Shown here: positions 1 through 7,901 of the stretch, one piece after another
How positions within the stretch are numbered: position 1 is the stretch's first letter
Layout of the letters: every line of letters starts with the position of its first letter
Assembly (NCBI GenBank): GCA_019637855.1
Contig: JAHBUX010000009.1
Span: forward strand, 80,153-144,152
Direction of reading: 5' to 3'
Length of the DNA: 64,000 bases
Origin: Bdellovibrionales bacterium
Lineage (GTDB): Bacteria; Bdellovibrionota; Bdellovibrionia; Bdellovibrionales; UBA1609
Position numbers and translations under genes: made by a program
Notes under the pieces: generated by a model
Database searches by the model: none
Told to the model about the DNA's origin: nothing
What the model saw: only the letters and a program-made list of their open reading frames with translations

Positions 1-369
1 GGCAAAGTGACGCGGGAGGAAGTTCCGGTCCCTCAAATCCAGTTCGATGCAGTTCTCGAACAGGGGCCGGCTGCGGCCGAATCCGTGTTTTTGACCTCCC
101 CCGCCATTTCTGACTGCCTGCGTGAGGCGCATGCACCGGTTCAGGTGCACTTAAAGGGCCGCTTGAATGCGGGCGGCAGGCTCACTGCGCCCCAGGTCGA
201 GGGGGGCTCGGAGCCGCTCCGGGCGTGCCTGCGCCAGGCTTTATCCACCTTGGAGTTTGAGCGCGGCCTAAGTGGCTCGGTACTTATGCACTTCTCCCTC
301 GGAACCAAGCCCTGTAAGCCCGCTAAACCCTTTGTGATCGACCTAAAACGGGTCAAAAAGTTCGAGTAG
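1..369 (+). CDS. AgmX/PglI (TonB)-type C-terminal domain protein, 5'-partial
   Basis: The reading frame is open from the left edge, so this is probably the end of a longer protein; the GTG at 7 need not be its start. The visible part has a pattern typical of the AgmX/PglI or TonB C-terminal fold: a Cys in SDCLREAH, a strand pair around VQVHLKGRLNAGGRLT, a second Cys in LRACLRQAL, and a closing strand SVLMHFSLG. In this family the domain sits at the end of proteins that work in the envelope (gliding or energy-transducing complexes). The tail after it is basic (KRVKKFE). The domain call is by pattern only; the N-terminal part and partners lie outside the window. Confidence 0.45.
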   Translation, partial: GKVTREEVPVPQIQFDAVLEQGPAAAESVFLTSPAISDCLREAHAPVQVHLKGRLNAGGRLTAPQVEGGSEPLRACLRQALSTLEFERGLSGSVLMHFSLGTKPCKPAKPFVIDLKRVKKFE

Positions 370-372
370 CTC

Positions 373-401
373 TTGACGGTTCCCGGCGAAAGCTTTAACT
401 A
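373..401 (+). promoter_or_regulatory. Possible sigma70-type promoter for rpsN
   Basis: TTGACG at 373-378 is a good -35 match. Seventeen bases later lies TAACTA, a weak -10. It is in the short gap before rpsN. The poor -10 keeps this tentative. Confidence 0.3.
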
Positions 402-431
402 TTCGGATTCTGAACTAAAAAGGCAGGATGA

Positions 432-737
432 ATGGCTAAACTGAGTTCCGTTTTGAAGAACAACCGCCGTCGCGCATTGGCTGAGAAATATGGCCGCTAC
501 CGGACTGAGCTTCGCAACAAAGCAAACAACATCAATCTTCCCGATGAAGAGCGCGCTGCCGCCCGCTTGAAGCTGGCTAAATTGCCGCGTGACACCTCGC
601 CGATCCGTACGACTGTTCGTTGTTCGTTGACGGGCCGTCCCCGCGGTAACTATCGCAAATTCGGTTTGTCCCGTATGGCGTTCCGTCAGCTGGCTCACAA
701 AGGCCTGCTTCCCGGCGTGACCAAAGCGAGCTGGTAA
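432..737 (+). CDS. rpsN: 30S ribosomal protein S14 (zinc-free type)
   Basis: The 101-residue product is a full-length bacterial S14 that binds 16S rRNA in the 30S head. The C-terminal signature [19 protein letters not shown] is intact. There is only one cysteine (in VRCSLTGRP), so the four-Cys zinc site of short S14 proteins is missing; this is the long 'C-minus' form. In many bacteria S14 lies in the S10/spc ribosomal cluster. Here it stands alone between an envelope-type protein and a phosphatase lipoprotein. Such relocation is known for zinc-independent S14 copies made under zinc starvation, but whether another rpsN exists in this genome cannot be seen. Confidence 0.95.
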   Translation: MAKLSSVLKNNRRRALAEKYGRYRTELRNKANNINLPDEERAAARLKLAKLPRDTSPIRTTVRCSLTGRPRGNYRKFGLSRMAFRQLAHKGLLPGVTKASW

Positions 738-768
738 TCTCCAGCTCGTTCCGTTAACATTCCCGGCG

Positions 769-2193
769 ATGAAACATTTCTTTGTAGTTCTCACGTTCGT
801 CATCGCCGGCTGTTCCACTGGCAGCAAACATCTCGCTGCCTTCGACCAAGCCCTGACAAAAATCCAGTCCTCCGCCTCTGAGAAGGGGAGGGAAGAGCTG
901 CAAGTCCTGTGTGACAAGGGCTTAACCGGTCCATGCGCTTTGCTTGGTAAGCCTGCGGAGGCCCGAGCGCCTTTATCAGTGCTGCAAAGTGTGACCTCCG
1001 ACCAGCAAAGCCGCTTTGTGGTGGTCTTGCCGAAATCAGAAAAGCCTTTGTACTTCATTCGCCGAGCTGAGTTTATCGCGCGACTTACGCCTGAACGATT
1101 CACCCATGGGGCGTCGCGCTTTGTGACGGAACAGATCGAAGCTTTCGCTCTTTCTCCCAAAGAGAAATACGAGCTCTTGATCACCACACCGGGTGGAGAG
1201 CTACTCGACAAACGCCAGTTTCGCGCGTTGGACGTCAAACGCAAACGCGTGCGCCTGGCCTTAATCAGCTGTGCCGACGATAAGCTTATGGATGTGGCGA
1301 CCAAGATGTGGCCGCAGCTGATGGCGCAAAAACCCGATGCAATGCTATGGCTGGGGGACAATGTCTACGCCGATCGCGTCGGCGACAAATGGCAGGAGCC
1401 CAATCCGGATTCTATTTGGGAGCGTTACGTGCAGACACGCAACGCTCTGCCCGTGTTCAAGTCCGCGGAGTTGATTCCGGTGTTCGCCACCTGGGACGAC
1501 CATGACTACGGCCGCAATGATCGCGACCGGACCTTTGAGTACAAAGCTCAGTCCCTCGACATCTTCTTTAGCTTTTTCGCCCAACGCAAACCAGCCCCTG
1601 GATTTGAGCGTGGTCCAGGCGTGGCCTCTTGGTGGACGGCCTTTGGCGTGCAGATCGCATTGCTCGATGACCGCTACTTTCGCTCACCCAATCGTCTAGA
1701 CGTTCCCGATCAAACGCATTTTGGCGTCGATCAAGAGAAGTGGATTGTGGCGTCTTTAAGTGCGGCGCGGGTGCCGGTGCTCTTGGCCAGTGGCGATCAG
1801 TTTTTCGGCGGCTATCAGAAGTTTGAGTCCTATGAAGGCAATCATCCAGCCAGCTTCAAAACTCAGTTGGCCGAATGGCGTAAGGCGGCCAAGGTGCCGC
1901 TGCTTTTGATCAGCGGTGATCGGCATTTAACCGAGATCATCAAAGTGCCGGATTCTGTATTCGGTTATCCCACCTTTGAGATCACTTCGAGCCCGATCCA
2001 CGCCAAAGTTTTTGCCAACGCTCTTAAAGACGAGCCTAGCCCCAATCAGCTGGTAGGGATGGCAGGCGTCTATAATTACTCGATTCTCGAGCTGATGCGG
2101 GCTGAGCGCGGATTGCTGCAAGCTTCGGTGCAAGCCTTCACTTTGGACAATAAACTCCTTTATCAAAAAACGCTGACGGTGAAACGCCCATGA
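769..2193 (+). CDS. PhoD-like metallophosphatase lipoprotein
   Basis: The 474-residue product starts with a lipoprotein signal (lipobox IAGC, Cys15), so the mature enzyme should be membrane-anchored in the envelope. The core matches the PhoD/alkaline phosphatase D metallophosphatase family: ISCADD, LGDN with Asp197, WDDHDYGRND at 242-252, and a late SGDRH with His386, which together supply the metal ligands. The usual substrates are phosphomonoesters or phosphodiesters; the exact one is unknown. It is the first gene of an operon in which the next three genes overlap by 4 bp each, and the FMN reductase ATG at 2190 overlaps its stop. Confidence 0.85.
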   Translation: MKHFFVVLTFVIAGCSTGSKHLAAFDQALTKIQSSASEKGREELQVLCDKGLTGPCALLGKPAEARAPLSVLQSVTSDQQSRFVVVLPKSEKPLYFIRRAEFIARLTPERFTHGASRFVTEQIEAFALSPKEKYELLITTPGGELLDKRQFRALDVKRKRVRLALISCADDKLMDVATKMWPQLMAQKPDAMLWLGDNVYADRVGDKWQEPNPDSIWERYVQTRNALPVFKSAELIPVFATWDDHDYGRNDRDRTFEYKAQSLDIFFSFFAQRKPAPGFERGPGVASWWTAFGVQIALLDDRYFRSPNRLDVPDQTHFGVDQEKWIVASLSAARVPVLLASGDQFFGGYQKFESYEGNHPASFKTQLAEWRKAAKVPLLLISGDRHLTEIIKVPDSVFGYPTFEITSSPIHAKVFANALKDEPSPNQLVGMAGVYNYSILELMRAERGLLQASVQAFTLDNKLLYQKTLTVKRP

Positions 2194-2768
2194 TTGAAAT
2201 CATCTCTGGAACTGATCGTCCCAACTCGCGCACGCTAACAGTGGCCAAGCACCTGCTGGACCTTTATCGCGGACTCAAGGCCGACGTGAACCTTATCGAT
2301 TTAAACCAGCTGAATCTGGCTGATTTGGCCAGCGGGGAGTACTACAAAGGACCCGGTGAGAGCTATAAAAACGCCGTAGCACGGGTGACCGAAGCGCAAG
2401 GCATTGTCTTGGTTGTGCCCGAGTACAATGGCTCCTATCCTGGTATATTAAAACTGTTTATAGACTATTGGCGCTATCCGGAGACTTTTGAACATCGACC
2501 AATCGCCATGGTCGGCTTAGGCACTCGCTGGGGCGGATTACGTCCGGTCGAGCACCTGCAGCAAGCCCTGGGCTATCGCAATGCCTATGTATACCCCAAT
2601 CGCGTGTTCTTAAGTCATATTAAAGAGCTCTTGAAAGACGGCAGTCTCAAGGATCAAAGTTTATTGGATCTGCTTGATGTACAGGCGCGTGGCTTTATGA
2701 AGTACATCCATGCTCTAGAGCAACAGCATATGGATGCAAACTCCATTCGTAAAAACAAACCCTCATGA
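2190..2768 (+). CDS. NADPH-dependent FMN reductase family flavoprotein
   Basis: The 192-residue product has the flavodoxin-like fold of the NADPH:FMN reductase/azoreductase family. The N-terminal strand and phosphate loop are IISGTDRPNSRT (residues 4-15), and the flavin-ring loop is PEYNGSYPG at 77-85. Members use NAD(P)H to reduce FMN, quinones or other acceptors in the cytosol. It overlaps the upstream phosphatase and the downstream pcp gene by 4 bp (ATGA), so the three are probably translationally coupled. The substrate cannot be read from the sequence. Confidence 0.85.
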   Translation: MIEIISGTDRPNSRTLTVAKHLLDLYRGLKADVNLIDLNQLNLADLASGEYYKGPGESYKNAVARVTEAQGIVLVVPEYNGSYPGILKLFIDYWRYPETFEHRPIAMVGLGTRWGGLRPVEHLQQALGYRNAYVYPNRVFLSHIKELLKDGSLKDQSLLDLLDVQARGFMKYIHALEQQHMDANSIRKNKPS

Positions 2769-3355
2769 AGTGGTTGGTGACCGCCTTTGAGCCTTTTGGC
2801 GGGGCACAAAGTAACTCTTCACAGATCGTGCTTAAGGCTTTGCAAACTATGGATTGGCAGGGCCACGTCGAGTTCTTCCCCTCCGTCCCGGTGCAATTCA
2901 CCACGGCCTGGACAGTGGTAAAGGGCGTGCGGGCGCGCCTTGCGGATGTGCAGGGTGTGTTGGCTTTGGGGCAAGCCGAGCGCCGCACACGCTTAAGTTT
3001 AGAGCGAGTGGCGGTCAATTGGGTGGATGCCGCGATGGCCGACAACTCGGGATTTAAACCTGCGCAAGGCCGCATTGATCGCGGTGCCGATGGTTTGTTC
3101 ACGACGATCCCATGGGAACGCCTCGAAGACTCTCCATTGTGGGAGCGCTCCTATACGGCCGGAACATTTGTGTGCAACACACTCATGTATCAAATGCTAA
3201 AAGACGGAGCCCTGGAGGCTGCAGGTTTCGTACATATTCCCTTGCTGGAATCACAGGCGGACCCACTCTTTGCGGGGGCGGCGCGTATGGCAGACGAGCA
3301 GGCGATTTCGGCCATGGAGCGCATCTTGAAGTTCTTGGTGGACTTAAAGAAATGA
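2765..3355 (+). CDS. pcp: Pyrrolidone-carboxylate peptidase (pyroglutamyl peptidase I)
   Basis: This C15 cysteine peptidase removes N-terminal pyroglutamate from peptides in the cytosol. The 196-residue length is slightly short for the family (about 215). The catalytic triad is visible: Glu80 in SLERVAVN, Cys137 in TFVCNTLMY and His157 in FVHIPLL. The N-terminus (TAFEPFGG) is the family hallmark. It lies inside the overlapping 769-3756 operon and suits a peptide-scavenging organism. Confidence 0.92.
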   Translation: MKWLVTAFEPFGGAQSNSSQIVLKALQTMDWQGHVEFFPSVPVQFTTAWTVVKGVRARLADVQGVLALGQAERRTRLSLERVAVNWVDAAMADNSGFKPAQGRIDRGADGLFTTIPWERLEDSPLWERSYTAGTFVCNTLMYQMLKDGALEAAGFVHIPLLESQADPLFAGAARMADEQAISAMERILKFLVDLKK

Positions 3356-3756
3356 TCGACGTTGTTTCGGGCATCATCGAAGACAGAGAAGGACGGGTGC
3401 TTTTAGCCGAACGCCCCCCAGGTAAAAGGCTTGCGGGCTTTTGGGAATTTCCTGGCGGCAAGATTGAGCCTGCAGAGAGCGCAGAAGCCGCCTTAAAACG
3501 CGAACTCCGTGAAGAGCTTGAGCTAGACATCCGTCTTGAACGCCACCTGGGCGTGTTTCCTTACACCTATGATTGGGGCGCGATTCGGCTTCATGTGTTT
3601 GTGGTGACCGCTTTAAACACGCCACAACCTACGCGTGACGTCCAGGTCTTCCGCTGGATAGAACCGCGGGATATTGATCATGCGGTCCTGGCGGCTGCCG
3701 ATATCGAGCCGCTTGTTCAGTATATTCAACAACAATCCGGACCTTCAAAGCGCTGA
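3352..3756 (+). CDS. mutT: MutT-like Nudix hydrolase
   Basis: The true start is the ATG at 3352, which overlaps the pcp stop; a longer frame reaching back to 3112 lies inside pcp and is not used. The 134-residue product carries a Nudix box: Gly36, Glu42, then REL.EE at 50-55. The conserved glycine near the end of the box is Glu57. WEFPGGKIE before the box is typical of MutT-type 8-oxo-dGTP or (d)CTP pyrophosphatases, which clean the nucleotide pool. The specificity is uncertain, hence the cautious symbol. Confidence 0.85.
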   Translation: MIDVVSGIIEDREGRVLLAERPPGKRLAGFWEFPGGKIEPAESAEAALKRELREELELDIRLERHLGVFPYTYDWGAIRLHVFVVTALNTPQPTRDVQVFRWIEPRDIDHAVLAAADIEPLVQYIQQQSGPSKR

Positions 3757-3777
3757 ATTCTACCGATAAGAAATGAG

Positions 3778-3799
3778 CGGTTTTCGGCTATGAAAACCG
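3778..3799 (+). terminator. Hairpin after the mutT operon
   Basis: A perfect 8-bp inverted repeat (CGGTTTTC and GAAAACCG) with a 6-base loop lies between mutT and the cNMP gene. There is no clear T-run after it, so it may be a weak terminator or an RNA-processing stem. Confidence 0.35.
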
Positions 3800-3815
3800 G
3801 CTTTGTCGGGGGCGG

Positions 3816-4358
3816 ATGATGTCCATGCGCAAGATGATCGCTGAAAAGGTTTTGTGGGAGACGCTCAAGCGCTGGAAGAAGCTGTCGCCCGAGCTCGGTC
3901 GCATTCAATTTCTAAAAACAGTTCCCATTTTCAATGAGCTTTCGACGTGGCAGTTGAAAAAGGTCGGCGGCATCGTGTTTGAGCGCACCTATGACGTTGG
4001 CGAATTGATCTTTGAGGAAGGGCAGCCCGGCGCCGCTTTGTTTCTTATCATCGAAGGGCAAGTGTCCGTCGAAATCTTGAAAGAGAAGTTCACCGCCAAG
4101 CTCGCCGTTTTGGAAAAAGGGGCGTTCTTTGGTGAGATGGCCTTGCTCGATGAATCTCCACGCTCAGCTTCGGCCCGGGTGATGGAGCCGACGCGCACCT
4201 TGGCGCTTTATCGCAACGACCTACACCGCCTGATTCAAACCGATCCCGAGACCGCTTGTCAGATCTATAAGGCTTTGGCCCGCATCGTGGGCGATCGTCT
4301 GCGTTCAACCAATGATATGGTCCAAGCCGAGGGGCCGGCGGAGAAAATAGCCGCATGA
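3816..4358 (+). CDS. Cyclic nucleotide-binding domain protein
   Basis: The 180-residue soluble protein is essentially one CNB (Crp-like) domain at about residues 30-150. Visible marks are VPIFNELSTWQL, a beta-barrel segment (YDVGELIFEEGQPGAALFLIIEG), and the phosphate-binding cassette region FFGEMALLDESPRSASARV, whose FGEMALL and PRSA match real cNMP binders. No HTH follows, so it is a sensor or partner protein and not a Crp regulator. It ends in an ATGA overlap with the AI-2E-type permease, which suggests a joint function. A second ATG at 3825 could also be used. Confidence 0.8.
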   Translation: MMSMRKMIAEKVLWETLKRWKKLSPELGRIQFLKTVPIFNELSTWQLKKVGGIVFERTYDVGELIFEEGQPGAALFLIIEGQVSVEILKEKFTAKLAVLEKGAFFGEMALLDESPRSASARVMEPTRTLALYRNDLHRLIQTDPETACQIYKALARIVGDRLRSTNDMVQAEGPAEKIAA

Positions 4359-5641
4359 GCCGTAATGCCGACTTCGAACGCAAAGAGCTTGAACGCAAGT
4401 TTCGCCGCCAGGTATTTCACAGCGTATTTATCACGCTGACGTTGATCTTAAGTGGCCTGTTGTTTTGGAAGCTGCGCAGTTTGCTTTTGCCTATTATGGT
4501 CGGCGCCTTGCTGGCCTACCTGTTTCGTCCCTTAAAAGATCGTTTTCAAATTCCGTGGCTGCATCACGAGCTGCGCGTGCTGACTCTGTTCGCCTTTATT
4601 GGCCTGATTATATTTGTAGGGATCAGCAGCCTACGCAAGCAGATGCCCAATGAGCGACAAAAGCTAGAGCTGCAGGTGCGCCTGAAATACAAGTTGAATG
4701 AGAAGTTTCAACAGGTCGTGGGCTCTAAGGATGGCTCGAATCCCGTCGGCAAAATGATCGCCAAAGAGGCGGGGCCGATGATGGATCAAATCAACCATCT
4801 CTTAGATTTGACGCCCTATGAAGTGGATCTGTTCAAGCGCTATCGCGAAGGTCACAATGGCGAGCCGCCGATCAACGATCGTTACTTCGATTATTTTCAA
4901 GCCAATCAGACCACGAGCGATTATACGGCCATGTCTCGCGACACCGCGGCTGTGGGTTCACACGCTAAGGATGAAGCTTTAGGCGGGGAGCCAAAGACCA
5001 AAAAGGCGAGCCTAATGGAAGGGCTTTCGATATGGATGCTGTGCCCGATTATCTTTATCTTTCTTGGATTCGATAATGGACAGATGCGCCGCTACTTCAT
5101 TGGTCTAGTGCCAAATCGCTACTTCGAGCTGGCTCTGACCGTGGTGGATGAACTAGACGATGCCATTGGTGCTTATTTGCGCGGAACTTTGTTGGAGTGC
5201 GCGCTGGTCGGCCTGACTTTGGCGATTGGCTTTGTACTTATCGGCATCCCTTTATCTGTAGCGATTGCCATCGGCGTGATCTCAGGTCTTGTGAATGCGA
5301 TCCCATTCTTAGGAACCGTGATCGGAATGGTTATTGGCTTAGGCTATGCGCTGATCGCAGAGAGCGTGGTACCGATTTTACCAGGCTTAAACGCCAACGA
5401 TCTGGCCATTTATGTGGTGATTTTGGTGGTCTTAGCCCATGTTCTGGACAACGTTTTATTTCAACCCTTTGTGCTAGGAAGCGCTGTAAACCTACATCCT
5501 TTAGTCGTCGTGGTAGCCATTATCAGTGGCTCTTTACTGATGGGTGTTTGGGGAATGCTGTTTGCCATTCCTTCAGTGGTGGTCGTTAACACTGCGGTAC
5601 AAACGCTGTTTAAAGAGCTGAAGGCTTATCGAATCATATAG
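4355..5641 (+). CDS. AI-2E/PerM family permease
   Basis: The 428-residue integral membrane protein has N-terminal helices at about residues 20-95, a charged extracytoplasmic or cytosolic insert, and a cluster of C-terminal helices. The C-terminus has the family pattern IGVISGLVNAIPFLG and GVWGMLFAIPSVVVV. Members include AI-2 exporters and Na+/H+ antiporters, so the substrate is open. The region at about residues 100-220 is hydrophilic and longer than usual. It is coupled to the upstream cNMP-binding protein, which may gate it; that link is inferred from the overlap only. Confidence 0.8.
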   Translation: MSRNADFERKELERKFRRQVFHSVFITLTLILSGLLFWKLRSLLLPIMVGALLAYLFRPLKDRFQIPWLHHELRVLTLFAFIGLIIFVGISSLRKQMPNERQKLELQVRLKYKLNEKFQQVVGSKDGSNPVGKMIAKEAGPMMDQINHLLDLTPYEVDLFKRYREGHNGEPPINDRYFDYFQANQTTSDYTAMSRDTAAVGSHAKDEALGGEPKTKKASLMEGLSIWMLCPIIFIFLGFDNGQMRRYFIGLVPNRYFELALTVVDELDDAIGAYLRGTLLECALVGLTLAIGFVLIGIPLSVAIAIGVISGLVNAIPFLGTVIGMVIGLGYALIAESVVPILPGLNANDLAIYVVILVVLAHVLDNVLFQPFVLGSAVNLHPLVVVVAIISGSLLMGVWGMLFAIPSVVVVNTAVQTLFKELKAYRII

Positions 5642-5811
5642 TTTAGGAGATCACAGATCTGCCAAACTATAGTCCTGCTGTAACATAATATAACTTATCG
5701 GATAATTAGGCGACGACTGCAAAGTCGCGCCTGTCCTACATTTTATTGAATAGATCGTTTGTTAGCTGAAGAAAAAAGTAACGGGTCTTTCAGATCTTGC
5801 TCGATTTGATT

Positions 5812-6390
5812 TTACTTTTTGCTCAAGCCGACAAAATAGGTCTCAAAGCTCCCCTTACGTACTGCCTCTGGCTTAAACCGCTGCACCTTCTCAAATGCCT
5901 TCTGCATACGCTTCGCAATTTGCTCAGCATCCGGCCCCTCAAACAGCTTCATCACACAATGGCCCTTAGGCACCAGATACTGATCCGCTATGTTTAAAAC
6001 TTGATGACATAGCTCCAGGCTACGAGCCTGATCGACACTGCGAATTCCTGTCGTGTTATGAGCCATGTCACTCAACAGACAATTCACCTGACGGCCCTCC
6101 AGGATCTCCGGATCAAATTGAAAGGCGTCCATCACATAGAACTTGGCGTTGGGCGCCTTAAAGCCATCGATGACCTTAAGGTCTAGACCGACCACACGGC
6201 CTTGTGGACCGACCACTTTCACGGCGATCTGACTCCAAGCCCCTGGAGCCGCACCTAAATCCAACACCAGGTCACCCGCTCTGATCAGGCGATATTTCTT
6301 CTGAAGTTCGTCGAGCTTATAGGCCGAACGTGCCAAAAAGCCTTCCGCTTTCGCTTTGTGAAAGAATCGATCTTTGCGCTCAAATGCCAT
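5812..6390 (-). CDS. rlmE: 23S rRNA (uridine-2'-O)-methyltransferase RlmE/FtsJ
   Basis: The 192-residue product is a full-length RlmE that methylates U2552 in the 23S A-loop during late 50S assembly. The SAM motif is VLDLGAAPGAWSQ. The K-D-K-E catalytic set is visible: Lys in SAYKLDELQ, Asp in LLSDMAHNTTG, Lys in VMKLFEG and Glu in SFETYFVG. It is convergent with the AI-2E permease and divergent from the PilZ operon. The 170-bp gap at its 3' side holds only an inverted pair (AAAAAGTAA and TTACTTTTT) with a long loop and no convincing terminator. Confidence 0.95.
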   Translation of the reverse strand: MAFERKDRFFHKAKAEGFLARSAYKLDELQKKYRLIRAGDLVLDLGAAPGAWSQIAVKVVGPQGRVVGLDLKVIDGFKAPNAKFYVMDAFQFDPEILEGRQVNCLLSDMAHNTTGIRSVDQARSLELCHQVLNIADQYLVPKGHCVMKLFEGPDAEQIAKRMQKAFEKVQRFKPEAVRKGSFETYFVGLSKK

Positions 6391-6494
6391 GCAACTAGCC
6401 TTCTAGCCAGTCCTCTGCCGAAAGTCCATGAATTGCCGCGGATCTCAACGTGCAGACATGAAAAACCGATGTAATAACGGGGGTGTGTTCTTCT

Positions 6495-7187
6495 ATGGAA
6501 CCGCTTTGGAGCTTGTACAACCAGCTTGAAAAATTGCGCATCGATGCTCTGAAGACAGAGCATGTGCGAATCATTTTGCTGGCCATTCCCACCCGTCGCA
6601 TGGGGCAATGGTACGCTTGTCGCGAAGGCGATATGACCTGGCTCCCCATCTCTGAAATCGCCGAATTCTATGAAGATGTACGTGCAATGAAAGGTCTTGC
6701 GCCCGCGGGCGAAGCCGCTTCTGATAAAGAGCTCGCCGCCGCCGTACAGCGCGCTGACGTGCCTTCCGATGAGCGGCGCAAAACCAGCGTAAAAACTGAA
6801 AGGCCGCCGGCCGCTTTTCATGAACGTCGTCCGCTGTTCGAAGAGGCGCCGGCGGAAGAGGCCGAAACCGTTGATTTGAAGACCTCAACCGGTATTGTGG
6901 CAGCCCCCGTAAAAGAGCGGCGCGCCGCTCGCCGTTATCCGCGCGAATTGGAATTCAAAGTGCGCGGCAAAGAGGAGAGTTTTGTCTGCGAGACCCAAGA
7001 TATATCCCTAAACGGAATTGCCCTTAAACGCCCGCTGCCGAAATGGGTGCCAAAAACCTTCAAGGCTAAACTGAGCAGCGGCGATGTTTCCGTGCGCATT
7101 CTGTGCGGTAAAGTCAGTGATTCAAGTTTACGTATTATGGAAGTTGAGAGTTGGGAAATACTGCGCAAGTGGATTGTGAAGTGGTAG
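6495..7187 (+). CDS. GYF_2/PilZ domain protein
   Basis: The ATG at 6495 is preferred over an in-frame GTG four codons upstream. The 230-residue product begins with a short module (QWYACREGDMTWLPISEI) resembling the GYF_2/DUF4339 domain, followed by a charged, Pro/Ala-rich linker. It ends in a PilZ domain with the c-di-GMP-binding RRxxR segment (RRAARRYPRELEF) and DISLNGIAL, a version of the D/NxSxxG motif. It should bind c-di-GMP in the cytosol. It directly abuts a second PilZ gene, and the unit ends with a cNMP-domain membrane protein. Confidence 0.75.
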   Translation: MEPLWSLYNQLEKLRIDALKTEHVRIILLAIPTRRMGQWYACREGDMTWLPISEIAEFYEDVRAMKGLAPAGEAASDKELAAAVQRADVPSDERRKTSVKTERPPAAFHERRPLFEEAPAEEAETVDLKTSTGIVAAPVKERRAARRYPRELEFKVRGKEESFVCETQDISLNGIALKRPLPKWVPKTFKAKLSSGDVSVRILCGKVSDSSLRIMEVESWEILRKWIVKW

Positions 7188-7901
7188 ATGATGTTGTGGC
7201 GTAAAAAACGAATCGCGCAAGCGGCGGATGAACGGTTTTCCTCGGTCCAGGCCTTGGCCCGTCAACTCGGCGTTCAACGCCGAATGAATGCTCGCATTCT
7301 CTATCCCCGACGTATCACCGGGCCACTCCCTTCCGTGAGCTTTTCTGGCCAACCCATACAGATCGCCGACATCAGCGTCGGTGGTTGCTGTTTGATCGAT
7401 CCGTTTGAAATTTTAGGCAAGGACGTGGGCAATGAGCTCACTCTCACATTGCACTTTGGTGACACCCAAGTGCGCGTCCTCAGTCGATTGGTCGGTCGGG
7501 TTGAGCACCGGCGCCACATTCAGTTTTTGAATCTGCCACAGCCGCGCCTCGAGTCCCTGCGCTTAGTTATCGCCGAAGCCGTAGGCGGCGCGGCCATGAA
7601 GCAAAACTGGCCGTCTGAGAAGAATGGTCCACAGATCAGCGTGCGCGAAATGTGGAGTTCGCTCATCGGTGACAGCCTGGCGCTCACCGATGAGGTGCAC
7701 AAGACGGCACAACTCACTTTGAACGGTCGTACCTACGATCTGCATAAAAATGCCTGGCCAACCCGAGCCGGCGGTGAACGCGTGACCCGGGCCAAATTTA
7801 TGGCCATGCTTTTGTTTCTGGCCAACATTCCCCATCCCAGTGCCGGAGTGCAGATACTACTGGCCGAACTGGAAGCGCTGGCGCTTGAGGAGTCGCGATG
7901 A
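7188..7901 (+). CDS. PilZ-like domain protein
   Basis: The 237-residue product has an N-terminal PilZ-like barrel: RRMNARILYPRRI and IADISVGGCCLIDP, the latter matching DxSxGG. The RRxxR motif is imperfect, so c-di-GMP binding is less certain than for the neighbour. The C-terminal half (residues about 130-237) is not recognised. Its start follows the neighbour's stop immediately, and its stop overlaps the start of the membrane cNMP protein (ATGA at 7898), so the three genes form one operon. Confidence 0.65.
   Translation: MMLWRKKRIAQAADERFSSVQALARQLGVQRRMNARILYPRRITGPLPSVSFSGQPIQIADISVGGCCLIDPFEILGKDVGNELTLTLHFGDTQVRVLSRLVGRVEHRRHIQFLNLPQPRLESLRLVIAEAVGGAAMKQNWPSEKNGPQISVREMWSSLIGDSLALTDEVHKTAQLTLNGRTYDLHKNAWPTRAGGERVTRAKFMAMLLFLANIPHPSAGVQILLAELEALALEESR

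Noticed and set aside
399..1361. 320-residue minus-strand frame over rpsN and the phosphatase start
   Set aside because: It lies wholly antisense to rpsN and a clear lipoprotein phosphatase, has low-complexity Ser/Arg composition, and no ribosome site.
3112..3351. N-terminal extension of the mutT frame
   Set aside because: It runs through pcp in another frame; the ATG at 3352 gives a normal MutT start and a 4-bp overlap with pcp.
5768..5822. Inverted pair AAAAAGTAA/TTACTTTTT as a bidirectional terminator between the permease and rlmE
   Set aside because: The loop is over 30 bases and the stem is AT-only, so a stable terminator is unlikely.
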